This document shows positions 50,068 to 59,106 of a stretch of 64,000 nucleotides of DNA, in pieces. The notes beneath the pieces are model-generated. The model was not told where the DNA came from and made no database searches. It saw only the letters and a program-made list of their open reading frames with translations. The stretch comes from Microcoleus sp036704825. Its GTDB lineage: Bacteria > Cyanobacteriota > Cyanobacteriia > Cyanobacteriales > Microcoleaceae. Each line of letters begins with the position of its first letter. Within the stretch, counting starts at the first letter, position 1. A program made the position numbers and the translations under genes. Location: positions 1 to 64,000 of the forward strand of contig JAUBSN010000026.1 of the NCBI GenBank assembly GCA_036704825.1. Reading direction: 5' to 3'.

Positions 50068-51555
50068 TTGGCCAAAAAATACGTAGCAGCGATCGACCAA
50101 GGAACTACCAGCACCCGGTTTATCGTATTCGATCGCCGGGGACAGATAATTTGCAGCAACCAACAAGAACACCAGCAAATCTATCCGCAACCGGGATGGG
50201 TGGAACACAATCCCGAGGAAATTTGGCAGCGCACCCAAAGCGTGATTAAAAATGCCCTCGAAATCGGCAATATCGACCAGAAAGATATTGCTGCACTCGG
50301 TATTACCAACCAGCGCGAAACAGCAATTATTTGGGACAGAAACACTGGCAAACCTTACGGAAATGCGATTGTTTGGCAAGATACCCGCACTCACAAAATT
50401 TGCGAACAATTAGCTGAAGTTGAGGGCAAAGATCGATTTCAAAAACGATGCGGTTTGCCGCTGGCAACTTATTTCAGCGGGCCGAAAATTAAGTGGATGC
50501 TGGACAATATTGCAGGATTGCGGGAAGCTGCAGATCGAGGGGATGCGATTTTTGGCAATGTCGATACTTTTCTGATTTGGCACCTGACTGGCGGCGCCCA
50601 CATTACCGATGTTACCAACGCCAGCCGCACGATGCTGATGGATTTGCAAACCCTCGATTGGGATGCCGAAACTTTGGAAATAATGGCAATTCCCCGCCAG
50701 ATGCTGCCAGAAATTCGCCCTTCGAGTCAAGTTTTTGGCACTGCAAAAGGATTGTTAGATGGTGTTCCAATTGCTGCTGCTTTGGGCGATCAGCAAGCCG
50801 CCCTCGTCGGGCAAACTTGTTTCAGTCCGGGGGAGGCGAAAAATACTTACGGTACGGGCTGTTTTATGCTGCTGAATACCGGTGAGACGATCGTCCCTTC
50901 AAAGCAAGGATTGCTGACAACAGTCGCCTACAAGATGGGGGAATCGCCCGCTGTGTATGCTTTGGAAGGCAGCATTGCGATCGCCGGAGCTCTAGTGCAG
51001 TGGCTGCGCGACAATTTGGGCATCATCAACACATCTGCGGAAGTAGAAACATTAGCAAATACAGTTGAAGATAGCGGCGGAGTTTACGTTGTCCCGGCAT
51101 TTTCGGGACTCTACGCACCCTATTGGAAAGACAGCGCCCGGGGAGTAATTGCAGGTTTAACTCGCTACGCTACTAAGGCACACATTGCCCGCGCAGTATT
51201 GGAAGCGACAGCGTGGCAAACGCGAGAAATATTGGACGCGATGAATCAGGATTCAGCAGTGCAGCTTTTGTCTTTAAAAGTAGACGGTGGTATGGTGGGA
51301 AATCACACGCTGATGCAGTTTCAAAGCGATGTTTTGGGAGTGCCTGTGGTGCGGCCTGTCGTAGCAGAAACTACTGCACTCGGCGCGGCTTATGCGGCGG
51401 GTTTGGCGGTGGGTTTTTGGAGTCAGCTAGCCGAATTGCGGGACAATTGGGCGGTGGATTGTACTTGGGAACCGAAAATGCCGATCGCACTTCGCGAGCA
51501 AAAATATCGCTTTTGGAAAAAAGCAGTTTCCCGCACATTCGATTGGGAAGAATGA
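50068..51555 (+). CDS. glpK: glycerol kinase
   Basis: A 495-residue FGGY-family kinase that phosphorylates glycerol with ATP. It starts at TTG with the typical AKKYVAAIDQGTTSTRFIVF. Other motifs include NQRETAIIWDR, GCFMLLNTGE, and the C-terminal LKVDGGMVGNHTLMQFQ with the ETTALGAAYAAGLAVGFW motif. Length is normal. No glycerol facilitator or dehydrogenase gene is adjacent. Confidence 0.95.
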   Translation: MAKKYVAAIDQGTTSTRFIVFDRRGQIICSNQQEHQQIYPQPGWVEHNPEEIWQRTQSVIKNALEIGNIDQKDIAALGITNQRETAIIWDRNTGKPYGNAIVWQDTRTHKICEQLAEVEGKDRFQKRCGLPLATYFSGPKIKWMLDNIAGLREAADRGDAIFGNVDTFLIWHLTGGAHITDVTNASRTMLMDLQTLDWDAETLEIMAIPRQMLPEIRPSSQVFGTAKGLLDGVPIAAALGDQQAALVGQTCFSPGEAKNTYGTGCFMLLNTGETIVPSKQGLLTTVAYKMGESPAVYALEGSIAIAGALVQWLRDNLGIINTSAEVETLANTVEDSGGVYVVPAFSGLYAPYWKDSARGVIAGLTRYATKAHIARAVLEATAWQTREILDAMNQDSAVQLLSLKVDGGMVGNHTLMQFQSDVLGVPVVRPVVAETTALGAAYAAGLAVGFWSQLAELRDNWAVDCTWEPKMPIALREQKYRFWKKAVSRTFDWEE

Positions 51556-51629
51556 ATCGCTGAGTTAACCCGAAAATGCGTATTTAGTGATATCCTTAAA
51601 TCCAGCACTATTTTTCAGCTTGCAAATAG

Positions 51630-51998
51630 ATGATTTCGCTAAATAAATTTAAAAAATTTCTCAGCGCTTTTGTATTGATACTGATACTGGCATTTGTAGA
51701 AATCGCTGCTAATTCCCAAATGGCGATCGCAGATACAGCTACCAATCCCACCGCAGCCGAAGTCTTCACCGCTAACTGTGCAGGCTGTCACATCAACGGC
51801 AGCAACATTATCAGGCGCGGCAAAAATTTGAAACAAAAAGCATTAAAAAAATATAAGATGGACTCGATTGCCAATATTTCAAATTTAGTAACCAACGGCA
51901 AAGGTATTATGCCCGCTTACAAAGATCGTTTGTCGGAACAACAAATTATCGATGTTTCAGCTTACGTGCTCTCCCAAGCCGAAACCGATTGGAAATAG
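51630..51998 (+). CDS. petJ: cytochrome c6-like lumenal cytochrome
   Basis: A 122-residue precursor with a signal peptide (hydrophobic residues 11-27, cleavage near IADT at 34-36). The mature ~87-residue protein has the haem site C50-A-G-C53-H54 and an axial Met at position 94 in KGIMPAYKDRL. It would carry electrons from cytochrome b6f to photosystem I as an alternative to plastocyanin. It could also be one of the c6-like paralogues (c6B/c6C type), so the petJ symbol is tentative. Confidence 0.85.
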   Translation: MISLNKFKKFLSAFVLILILAFVEIAANSQMAIADTATNPTAAEVFTANCAGCHINGSNIIRRGKNLKQKALKKYKMDSIANISNLVTNGKGIMPAYKDRLSEQQIIDVSAYVLSQAETDWK

Positions 51999-52014
51999 AA
52001 CCTCGGTAGATTAT

Positions 52015-53532
52015 TTACGGCTTAGGCAATCTTGCCACAGACATCAGATATTTCTTTACCGCAGGTTGAAGCGCAAACAGAGTTTCACTTTCGGCTTGGA
52101 CTGTTTCAATTAGCGATCGCCTTAAAAGCGATTCTAACGCCTTCAGCAATTCTGAATCCCGATCTTGCTGAATATCGGAGTACAAATTTTCACAACCAAC
52201 AGGCTTGACTTCTTTCGCCATGCAGTGTAATAGCTGGATTTCTAATCCTGATAAGCGATTAAACTGCCGAGATAACGTATCGCTATAATCTCCCAGAAAC
52301 AGCCCATTTCTTAAAAATTTAGCAATGCTGTCCCCAAACATATCATGAATAGTTGTCGTTACTATTTCTAACGCTAAAGGATTGCCGCTGTAAGCCTCTA
52401 TCAATTCTGAGTATTGACCTTCTTCAGACAAACCCTTGTTTTTAAGGATTTCCACAGCCGCTTCTCCCAAACTACCCAATTTCAACGACCGTACATATTG
52501 ATTTTGACCTTCTAACGCCGCAATTTCTTTAGGTTTTTCGCAGCTTGTTAACAGCAAGCAACTTTGATGCTGCGATTTTCCTAATTGTTTCAGAAATTCC
52601 CCATACACTTGATATCCTTCTCGATAATTTCCTGTTAAATGCTCAGTGAAGAAAACAGCTTCCCACTCATCTAAGATTATCAAACATCGACGCTTTTGTA
52701 AACACTGAATCAGGCGCTGGATACCATCAGCGATGATTGTAGGTTCTATTGCATTTGTGGAAGCGATTAGGTTCTCCCGGGAAAAGTCAAGCTGCGATAT
52801 CGCAGCTTGAAAAAAAAATTTATCCTGAGTAATTAACCGCAATTTATCTAAATCGCTTGGCGGTTCATCTGATAAAAGTTCGATTAAATTTACCAGAGTA
52901 TCTGCCAACAAAGGTGCATGACTGAGGTTGAGCCAAATCAATCTCTCAAACTGGTGTTTAATCATATCTGTTAGCTTAGATGCTAAAGCAGTTTTGCCAA
53001 TGCCCCCCATACCCAATACAGCAACTAAGCGACAGTTTTCTTGTAAAATCCATTGTTCTAAGTTAGCAAGTTCTGTTGTGCGCCCGTAGAAAATAGACGT
53101 ATCCACCGCCAGCCCCCATTCAGTTCGATTTTCGATGGGAGTTTGAGTATAATTTATCAATGTAGGATGCAATGATTCTACATTACCTTTTTGTTTATAA
53201 CCAAATATTTCTAGCATAGTTGGGATTTCTTTCCAGTCTTTGGGTTGTTGCAGCGTCAAAACTTCTATGTAGCGATACAGCCCTCTCGATAAGTCTACTC
53301 TAATACCGGCGCATTCGCGGTTGAGTGCGGCGGCAATTTCCGGCGGGCTATAATTGCAAAGCAATCCTCGCAGGTACGTTTTTTCTAAAGGAGTGAGTCG
53401 CTGCTTTCTACTGCTGGCGTACTCTTGTTTGGCTGCTGTCAAGTCTGCATATAACTGTTCGAGATTCCAGCAAGCAGCAGCCTCTATAAACTTCTGTGCT
53501 GGTATTTGTAAAAGTTTATTTCGCTGTGTCAT
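52015..53532 (-). CDS. NB-ARC STAND ATPase with vMAP-type N-terminal domain, no sensor repeats
   Basis: A 505-residue protein. Residues ~45-115 (LTPLEKTYLRGLLCNYSPPE) are an HTH-like domain of the vWA-MoxR-associated (vMAP) N-terminal kind. NB-ARC begins at ~145 with P-loop LGMGGIGKTA (K180) and Walker B-like CLIILDEWEAV. The ARC/winged-helix part ends with FALQPAVKKYLM, and the protein stops there, without the WD40 or TPR repeats that usually follow. It is closely related to the N-terminal half of the protein at 55106. STAND proteins act as signalling switches, often in cell death or defence; here that is inference. Confidence 0.85.
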   Translation of the reverse strand: MTQRNKLLQIPAQKFIEAAACWNLEQLYADLTAAKQEYASSRKQRLTPLEKTYLRGLLCNYSPPEIAAALNRECAGIRVDLSRGLYRYIEVLTLQQPKDWKEIPTMLEIFGYKQKGNVESLHPTLINYTQTPIENRTEWGLAVDTSIFYGRTTELANLEQWILQENCRLVAVLGMGGIGKTALASKLTDMIKHQFERLIWLNLSHAPLLADTLVNLIELLSDEPPSDLDKLRLITQDKFFFQAAISQLDFSRENLIASTNAIEPTIIADGIQRLIQCLQKRRCLIILDEWEAVFFTEHLTGNYREGYQVYGEFLKQLGKSQHQSCLLLTSCEKPKEIAALEGQNQYVRSLKLGSLGEAAVEILKNKGLSEEGQYSELIEAYSGNPLALEIVTTTIHDMFGDSIAKFLRNGLFLGDYSDTLSRQFNRLSGLEIQLLHCMAKEVKPVGCENLYSDIQQDRDSELLKALESLLRRSLIETVQAESETLFALQPAVKKYLMSVARLPKP

Positions 53533-53565
53533 GTATATTAATAATAAGTAAACACCCCGTCATTC

Positions 53566-53651
53566 GATTTTAGATTTTAGATTTTAGATTTTGGAGGCGA
53601 CCCCACGGATAAATGCTCTTTCTTGAGGATTTTAGATTTTAGATTTTGGAT
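53566..53651. repeat. heptamer repeats AGATTTT
   Basis: Two runs of AGATTTT units, at 53566-53594 and 53629-53651, each followed by GGA and then, after a few bases, CCACGGATAAAT. A cyanobacterial short tandem repeat, also seen at 14331 in the opposite orientation. Confidence 0.7.
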
Positions 53652-53714
53652 GGATTCCACGGATAAATCACGTGGCGGGTACTATCAAGAAATTCGCTTG
53701 TCAACTCGATACAG

Positions 53715-53852
53715 CTACTTTGTCAGTCGGAAAAAGTTAGATGCACCTGATGCAACCTTGTAAACAACTTTAATCTGTTTTGCCAAGGCGATCGCACCAG
53801 AAAACGTGATACCAGCAATAAATAAGTTTCGCATAAAAGCTTTGTTAGACAT
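53715..53852 (-). CDS. small ORF, 45 residues, one hydrophobic helix
   Basis: Starts MSNKAFMRNLFIAGITFSGA and ends FFRLTK. GGAGTAAG lies at suitable distance before the ATG. The sequence has one hydrophobic stretch (NLFIAGITFSGAIALA) and a basic middle (KQIKVVYK). It lies 90 bp downstream of the Cys-rich secreted protein on the same strand. I do not recognise it. A membrane-active or regulatory micropeptide is possible but unproven. Confidence 0.45.
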   Translation of the reverse strand: MSNKAFMRNLFIAGITFSGAIALAKQIKVVYKVASGASNFFRLTK

Positions 53853-53944
53853 GACTTCTTACTCCTATCGATCGTTTTGTAATTTAACAATTAGTGGTAA
53901 GATCCGCGCTTATTTCGATTGAACCTCTCCTAAAAAAGGTTTTT

Positions 53945-54427
53945 TTAGCGTGCATTTTGGCAAGCCTGGACTGCGGCAGCTTCGCTAATCTCAGTTCTGA
54001 CTCTGACGGTTCTACAGTTCACATCATTCGCAACACAAATCCAGCCTGAAAATGGTTTCTGTACTTCTGTTCGATACAGCAAATTCTCCATACACTGCTG
54101 AATCGCCTGCGGAGAACCACCAATTTGCGGTTGCGGTTGCTGCTGATAAATGACCGGGGGCTGCGCTGCTGGAGAGGCAGCAGGAGTTGGCGAAGCCGGA
54201 CATCCAAAAGGAGTGCAAGGAGCCGCACCCGGATTTGGGCAACCAAACGGGTTACAGGCACTGGCACCGGGTTGAGAACAGCCGAAGACATTGCACGTTT
54301 GCGCTACTGAAGGCTCTATTTGCACAAATAAAGGCAGACTGGCGCTGAGGATGCCTATCGTTAGCACTTTACTAATAGTTCCTGAAAGAAAACCGTTCTT
54401 CGGTAAGCGAGAGAGCAATCGATTCAT
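53945..54427 (-). CDS. secreted Cys-rich protein with CxxFGC repeats
   Basis: A 160-residue protein with a signal peptide (hydrophobic residues ~18-36, cleavage near SVAQ). Directly after it come three units of CNVFGC, CNPFGC and CTPFGC spaced 12-13 residues apart, then a Pro/Gln/Ala-rich linker, and a C-terminal domain with four Cys (QQCMENL, WICVAND, NCRTV, ACQNAR). CxxFGC repeats would be suited to disulfides or metal binding. I do not recognise a family. The ATG at 54427 has GGAAATC upstream; an ATG at 54439 is the alternative. Confidence 0.65.
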   Translation of the reverse strand: MNRLLSRLPKNGFLSGTISKVLTIGILSASLPLFVQIEPSVAQTCNVFGCSQPGASACNPFGCPNPGAAPCTPFGCPASPTPAASPAAQPPVIYQQQPQPQIGGSPQAIQQCMENLLYRTEVQKPFSGWICVANDVNCRTVRVRTEISEAAAVQACQNAR

Positions 54428-54526
54428 CTTGATTTCCATTCCTTTTTGTTGAAAGCGTTGAGTAGATGCTCACTTCGCTGAAGGTTGCTAGTAATCTTCA
54501 GGCAAGCCAACTTTCACCTTCGGTTC

Positions 54527-54631
54527 CTACGCACTCAAGTAGCGTCGTGCAGTTGAGGTTGTTTCATCCAAAGTAAATTCAGCAGACTCATTTAGAGAAG
54601 CAGCACCGATTAGACCAAGATTCTTGGACAT
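54527..54631 (-). CDS. small ORF, 34 residues
   Basis: Starts MSKNLGLIGAASLNESAEFT and ends DETTSTARRYLSA. AAGGA lies 8 bases before the ATG. The peptide has a mildly hydrophobic beginning and an acidic middle. It stands at the head of the minus-strand group that contains the Cys-rich protein and the 45-residue ORF. It may be a genuine short protein, a precursor peptide or the start of a degraded gene; sequence alone does not tell. Confidence 0.4.
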   Translation of the reverse strand: MSKNLGLIGAASLNESAEFTLDETTSTARRYLSA

Positions 54632-55105
54632 GGCGTTTCCTTAAGATTCTTAAAAGAATTAATCCAGTAACGTTGAGGTTTGTAATGCGATGCCGCTTTA
54701 CACCCCAACTAACACAACTGCGATCTGCCTTTGGCAGCAGCGTTTCGCTATCGCCCCTGATTGAGGCTTTTCATCTGTGATTGATACACTTTAACTGCCT
54801 AAGCCCATCTCTGAGAGTCGGTAAAGGTCAGAAGAAGATGTAAAGAAGTCCTAAAAAAGTCAGAAAAAAGTCAGATCTATGAAAAAATCATCCTACAGGG
54901 TGATGTGAGATAGCTGTATAGAAACCTAATAGTCTCTTTTCAGCTCGAACTCCAGTTAGCTTTGCCTCATCTTTCAGGTAAGGGTGCAGCAGCTATAGAA
55001 GGCAAAAGCCCCTACCTTACGGGTAGTTCGTAGCTTCTCAACGAAGCAGGACTCTCCCGTTTGACTTGTTGAACAATCATCACAGCTCAAACCCAACGCT
55101 CAACA
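54632..55105. other. divergent spacer before the NB-ARC-WD40 gene
   Basis: A 474-bp spacer with no gene. It must hold the promoters for the WD40 protein (+) and the small-ORF group (-). AAAAAGTC words repeat at 54850-54880. No clear operator. Confidence 0.4.
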
Positions 55106-58100
55106 ATGACCATAGAAGAAGCGCTAGAGCTTGTAGAAAAAGCTCTCGACAACGGATGCTTGAATAACGTCCAGGAAGTCGTGTTCCGTAAATCTTGGGA
55201 AGGGCAGTCTTACGATAAAATTGCCGAAGCCTCTAGTTATGACCCTGGCTACATCAAAGATGTTGGCTCTAAATTGTGGCAGTCGCTTTCACTAGCTTTG
55301 AGTGAGAAAGTCACGAAACATAGCGTTCAAAAGGTTTTGAGGCGAGTAGCAAAACAGAGGAACCAGCAATTAGAACAGGAGAGCAGTTGTGGACTTGCCA
55401 CTCTATCTCAACAGAACTGGGGAGAAGCGATCGATGTTTCCATCTTCTACGGACGCAATCAGGAACTCGCGCTGTTTAACCAGTGGGTTCTACGCGATCG
55501 TTGCCGAGTTGTGGCAATTCTGGGTATGGGCGGCATGGGGAAAACCACGCTCTCAGTGAAGCTAGCAGAACAGGTTCAGAACGAATTTGAGTTTTTGTTG
55601 TGGCGATCGCTCTCGCAGGCTCCTCCTTTTGAGGAGCTTATAACCGAGTTAATTCAGTTTCTCTCCAATCAGCAAGAAGTCAACCTTCCAGAGACAGTAG
55701 AGGGAAAAACAGCACGCCTGTTGCACTATCTTCGCTCCTCTCGCTGTCTTCTTATTTTTGACAACTTCGAGGCCATTCTTCAAGGCGGCAGCCAGACGGG
55801 ACAATACCTCAAGGACTACGAATGCTATGGTTACTTGTTAAAGTCTGTGGGAGAAGTTCGCCACCAAAGCTGCGTCATTCTAACCAGTCGAGAAAAACCC
55901 AAGGAGATTGGGTTACTAGAAGGGGTAACTTCCCCTGTGCGATCGCTTCAGCTACAAGGACTGACACCCGTAGAAGGACAGGCTATCTTTACAGATAAAG
56001 GCTGTTTTAGTTGCGATAGCCAAGATTGGTTAGAGATATTTGAACACTATGCAGGCAATCCCCTGGCATTAAAAATGGTTGCCTCCGGAGTGCGAGAACT
56101 ATTTGATGGCGATGTCGCGGAGTTACTTCCATATTTAAGACAGGGAAAGCTTGGGTTTGCAGATATTAACGAACTGCTAGGGCGACAGTTCGATCGCTTG
56201 TCAGAAGCAGAGCAACAAGTAATGAACTGGTTAGCCGTGAATCGAGAACCCGTTTCACTGCCAGAATTAGAAACCGATGTGGTATCAGAGGCAATTACCA
56301 AGCAATTACTAGGGGCATTGCGATCGCTGAGCCAACGCTCCATAGTAGAACGCACTGAGAAACGCTGGTCATTGCAACCCGTAATCATGGAGTATGCAAC
56401 GAGCAAATTAGTCACCGCAATCTGTGAAGATATTATCGACCAGCGACAGCAATTTTTGAGGAACTACGCTTTAATCAAAGCCCAAAGTAAAGACTATATC
56501 AGGCAGGCACAAATTCGTTTTATCCTACAGCCGATCGTAGACAAATTGTTGCTATCTCTAGGCAACCACAATAAAATTCAACAGCAACTCAAAGCCATTG
56601 TAAGCAACTTAAGAGCAGAAGCTACCCTCCAACCTGGATATGCAGGAGGCAATATCCTCAATCTGCTGGTGCAAATGCAAACTAACTTGAGCAGTTATGA
56701 TTTCTCATACTTAATCATCAATCAGGCATATCTACAAGATACTAATTTACACGATGTCAATTTTGCTCATTGCCATTTTTATAATTCGGTGTTTGCCCAG
56801 TCCTTCGGAGGGGTTTTGGCGATCGCCTTTAGTCCGGACGGTCAACTGTTAGCAACAGGTAACGCCAATTGTGAAGTTCATCTGTGGCGAGTTAACGATT
56901 GCCCAAGCCGGAGCTTTAGTGAGGACAGCGCCAAAGGCGATCGCCAGCGCTTACTTACCTTGCAAGGACACACGGGTTGGGTTCGCAAGATTGCCTTTAG
57001 TCCAGATGGTCAAACCCTTGCCAGTGCTAGTGAAGATGGAACGATTAAACTGTGGAATTTATTCGCTGGGGAATGCCAATCCACGCTGTGCAAATATACT
57101 GATCGCGTATATGGAGTTACTTTCAGCCCGGATGGACGATTACTCGCCAATGGTGGTAACGACTGCACGATTAGGATTTGGAGCGCAGTTAATGGCAATT
57201 GCTTGCAAGTCTTAACAGGGCATACGGGTGGTGTTCTATCTGTTGACTTCAGCCCTGATGGAAGATGTCTTGCTAGCAGCGGCTTTGACAACACGATCCG
57301 AATTTGGGATTTGCAGACAGGAGAGTGTTTGCAAACCATTACAGCCCACAACAACTGGGTCGGGTCGGTTCAGTTTAGTCCTGATGGAGAACGACTACTC
57401 AGCGCTAGCTGCGATCGCACGGTCAGAATTTGGCGTCTTCCAGATGGGAAATGTCTTTGTGTGCTTAGAGGTCATAGCCAATGGATATGGAAAGCCTTTT
57501 GGAGTCCAGATGGCAGACGAGTTGCCAGTTGTGGAGAAGACCAAACGATTAGAATTTGGGATGTCGAAACCCGTACCTGTCTCCATACCCTGATAGGACA
57601 TAGCAGTAGAGTTTGGGGCATATCCTTCAGTCCCGACGGTCAAACTCTAGCCAGTTGCAGTGAAGACCAAACCATCCGCTTATGGCAAGTAAGTAACGGT
57701 CGGTGCATTGCTAATATTCAGGGATACACGAATTGGGTGAAGACAGTTGCTTTCAGTCCCAACGGTCAGACAATTGCTACCGGACACAAAGACCGAACGC
57801 TACGAGTCTGGGATGTGAGTAGTGGGAAGTGTCTTAGGGAGATAAAGGCACACACCAAAGGTTTACCAGCAGTCGCCTTCCATCCCAATGGGGGAATGCT
57901 TGCTAGTGGTAGTGAGGATACAACCATCAAAATCTGGAACCTCAGTGATGGTAGCTGCATTCGCGTCCTTAAGGAACATACTAATGAGGTCTGGTCGCTC
58001 AATTTCAGCCCCGATGGAACGACTCTCGCCAGCAGTAGTTTTGACCGCACAATCAAGCTTTGGGATGTGGGTACTGGCGACTGCCTGCAAACACTAGAGG

Positions 58101-58696
58101 GGCATAGCGATCGCGTAGCGGCAGTCAGCTTCAATCCTCAAGGAACCCTTTTAGCAAGTGGTAGTGACGACCATACCATCAAACTCTGGGATATACGTCG
58201 CGGTGAGTGCATCAAGACATTGAACGAACACTCAGCTAGAGTGGGTGCGATCGCTTTTAGTCCAGATGGTCGCTTGCTTGCCAGTGCCAGTCTGGATGGA
58301 ACGATCAAGATTTGGGATATCACAAAAGGCAAGTGTATTCGCACGCTAGAGGGACATACAGGTTGGGTAATGTCTGTAGCTTTTTACCCAGACGGGCGCA
58401 AGATTGCCAGCGGTAGCTGCGACCAAACAGTAAAAATATGGGATAGTTTTGAGGGAACTTGCTTGAATACGTTGAGAGGACATAGCAATTGGATCTGGAC
58501 AGTTGCCCTTAGTCCTGATGGTTTAAAGCTTGCCAGCGCTAGTGAAGATGAAACGATCCGGATTTGGAGTACGCAAACACAGACTTGCCTAGCAACACAG
58601 AGAGCTAGAAGACCTTATGAGGGAATGAGTGTTGAAAGCGCTACAGGTTTAACTCCAGCTCAGAAAGCAATGTTAACCGTCTTAGGGGCAGTTTAA
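55106..58696 (+). CDS. NB-ARC STAND protein with vMAP-type N-terminus and 14 WD40 repeats
   Basis: A 1196-residue protein. Residues 1-80 are an HTH-like vMAP-type domain (NNVQEVVFRKSWEGQSYDKI). NB-ARC begins at ~108 with the P-loop LGMGGMGKTT (K146) and Walker B CLLIFDNFEAI. A winged-helix region runs to ~440, followed by a helical linker with a short pentapeptide-like stretch (DTNLHDVNFAHCHFYN). From ~565 to the end are 14 WD40 repeats with GH...FSPDG...IxxWD patterns, enough for two seven-bladed propellers. STAND proteins of this form sense a ligand through the propeller and switch on ATP binding. The target is unknown. Confidence 0.92.
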   Translation: MTIEEALELVEKALDNGCLNNVQEVVFRKSWEGQSYDKIAEASSYDPGYIKDVGSKLWQSLSLALSEKVTKHSVQKVLRRVAKQRNQQLEQESSCGLATLSQQNWGEAIDVSIFYGRNQELALFNQWVLRDRCRVVAILGMGGMGKTTLSVKLAEQVQNEFEFLLWRSLSQAPPFEELITELIQFLSNQQEVNLPETVEGKTARLLHYLRSSRCLLIFDNFEAILQGGSQTGQYLKDYECYGYLLKSVGEVRHQSCVILTSREKPKEIGLLEGVTSPVRSLQLQGLTPVEGQAIFTDKGCFSCDSQDWLEIFEHYAGNPLALKMVASGVRELFDGDVAELLPYLRQGKLGFADINELLGRQFDRLSEAEQQVMNWLAVNREPVSLPELETDVVSEAITKQLLGALRSLSQRSIVERTEKRWSLQPVIMEYATSKLVTAICEDIIDQRQQFLRNYALIKAQSKDYIRQAQIRFILQPIVDKLLLSLGNHNKIQQQLKAIVSNLRAEATLQPGYAGGNILNLLVQMQTNLSSYDFSYLIINQAYLQDTNLHDVNFAHCHFYNSVFAQSFGGVLAIAFSPDGQLLATGNANCEVHLWRVNDCPSRSFSEDSAKGDRQRLLTLQGHTGWVRKIAFSPDGQTLASASEDGTIKLWNLFAGECQSTLCKYTDRVYGVTFSPDGRLLANGGNDCTIRIWSAVNGNCLQVLTGHTGGVLSVDFSPDGRCLASSGFDNTIRIWDLQTGECLQTITAHNNWVGSVQFSPDGERLLSASCDRTVRIWRLPDGKCLCVLRGHSQWIWKAFWSPDGRRVASCGEDQTIRIWDVETRTCLHTLIGHSSRVWGISFSPDGQTLASCSEDQTIRLWQVSNGRCIANIQGYTNWVKTVAFSPNGQTIATGHKDRTLRVWDVSSGKCLREIKAHTKGLPAVAFHPNGGMLASGSEDTTIKIWNLSDGSCIRVLKEHTNEVWSLNFSPDGTTLASSSFDRTIKLWDVGTGDCLQTLEGHSDRVAAVSFNPQGTLLASGSDDHTIKLWDIRRGECIKTLNEHSARVGAIAFSPDGRLLASASLDGTIKIWDITKGKCIRTLEGHTGWVMSVAFYPDGRKIASGSCDQTVKIWDSFEGTCLNTLRGHSNWIWTVALSPDGLKLASASEDETIRIWSTQTQTCLATQRARRPYEGMSVESATGLTPAQKAMLTVLGAV

Positions 58697-59106
58697 GCGT
58701 AAGCGTTCTAAATGTAAATATCCCCTTGTTGCTTTGTGATTAAGGCAACCGCTTGGTCTGCGCCTGTTAAAGCGTTTTACCACCAGGTTGATTACAGCTT
58801 GTTGTGGAGATTCTAGGGACACGGCAATGCCGTGTCCTTACCCTGCATTCCATGCAACTACAAACTTCCATAAAAGTATGATTTCCAATTACTTCTGACT
58901 TTGATCTGACTTTGATCTGACCTTTTCCGACTCTCAATCTTTGTACGCAGCAGCTAAGTTGATATTGTCCAAGGTGGGTGAAATTGATACTTTTTTTGGG
59001 TGTATCTAACTCTTCTCCAACTTTTTTCTGACTTTCTCCAACTCACAAAGGGGTATACGGAAATTAAGTTGAATTCAGCAACTTCTAAATTTGGGAATCT
59101 CTAAAC
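58697..59106. other. 410-bp spacer after the WD40 gene
   Basis: No gene or clear hairpin. Words TCTGACTTTGATCTGACTTT and related TTCTGACTTTC repeat at 58895-59035, a short direct-repeat region before the secreted-protein gene, similar in wording to AAAAAGTCAG before the WD40 gene. Confidence 0.4.
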
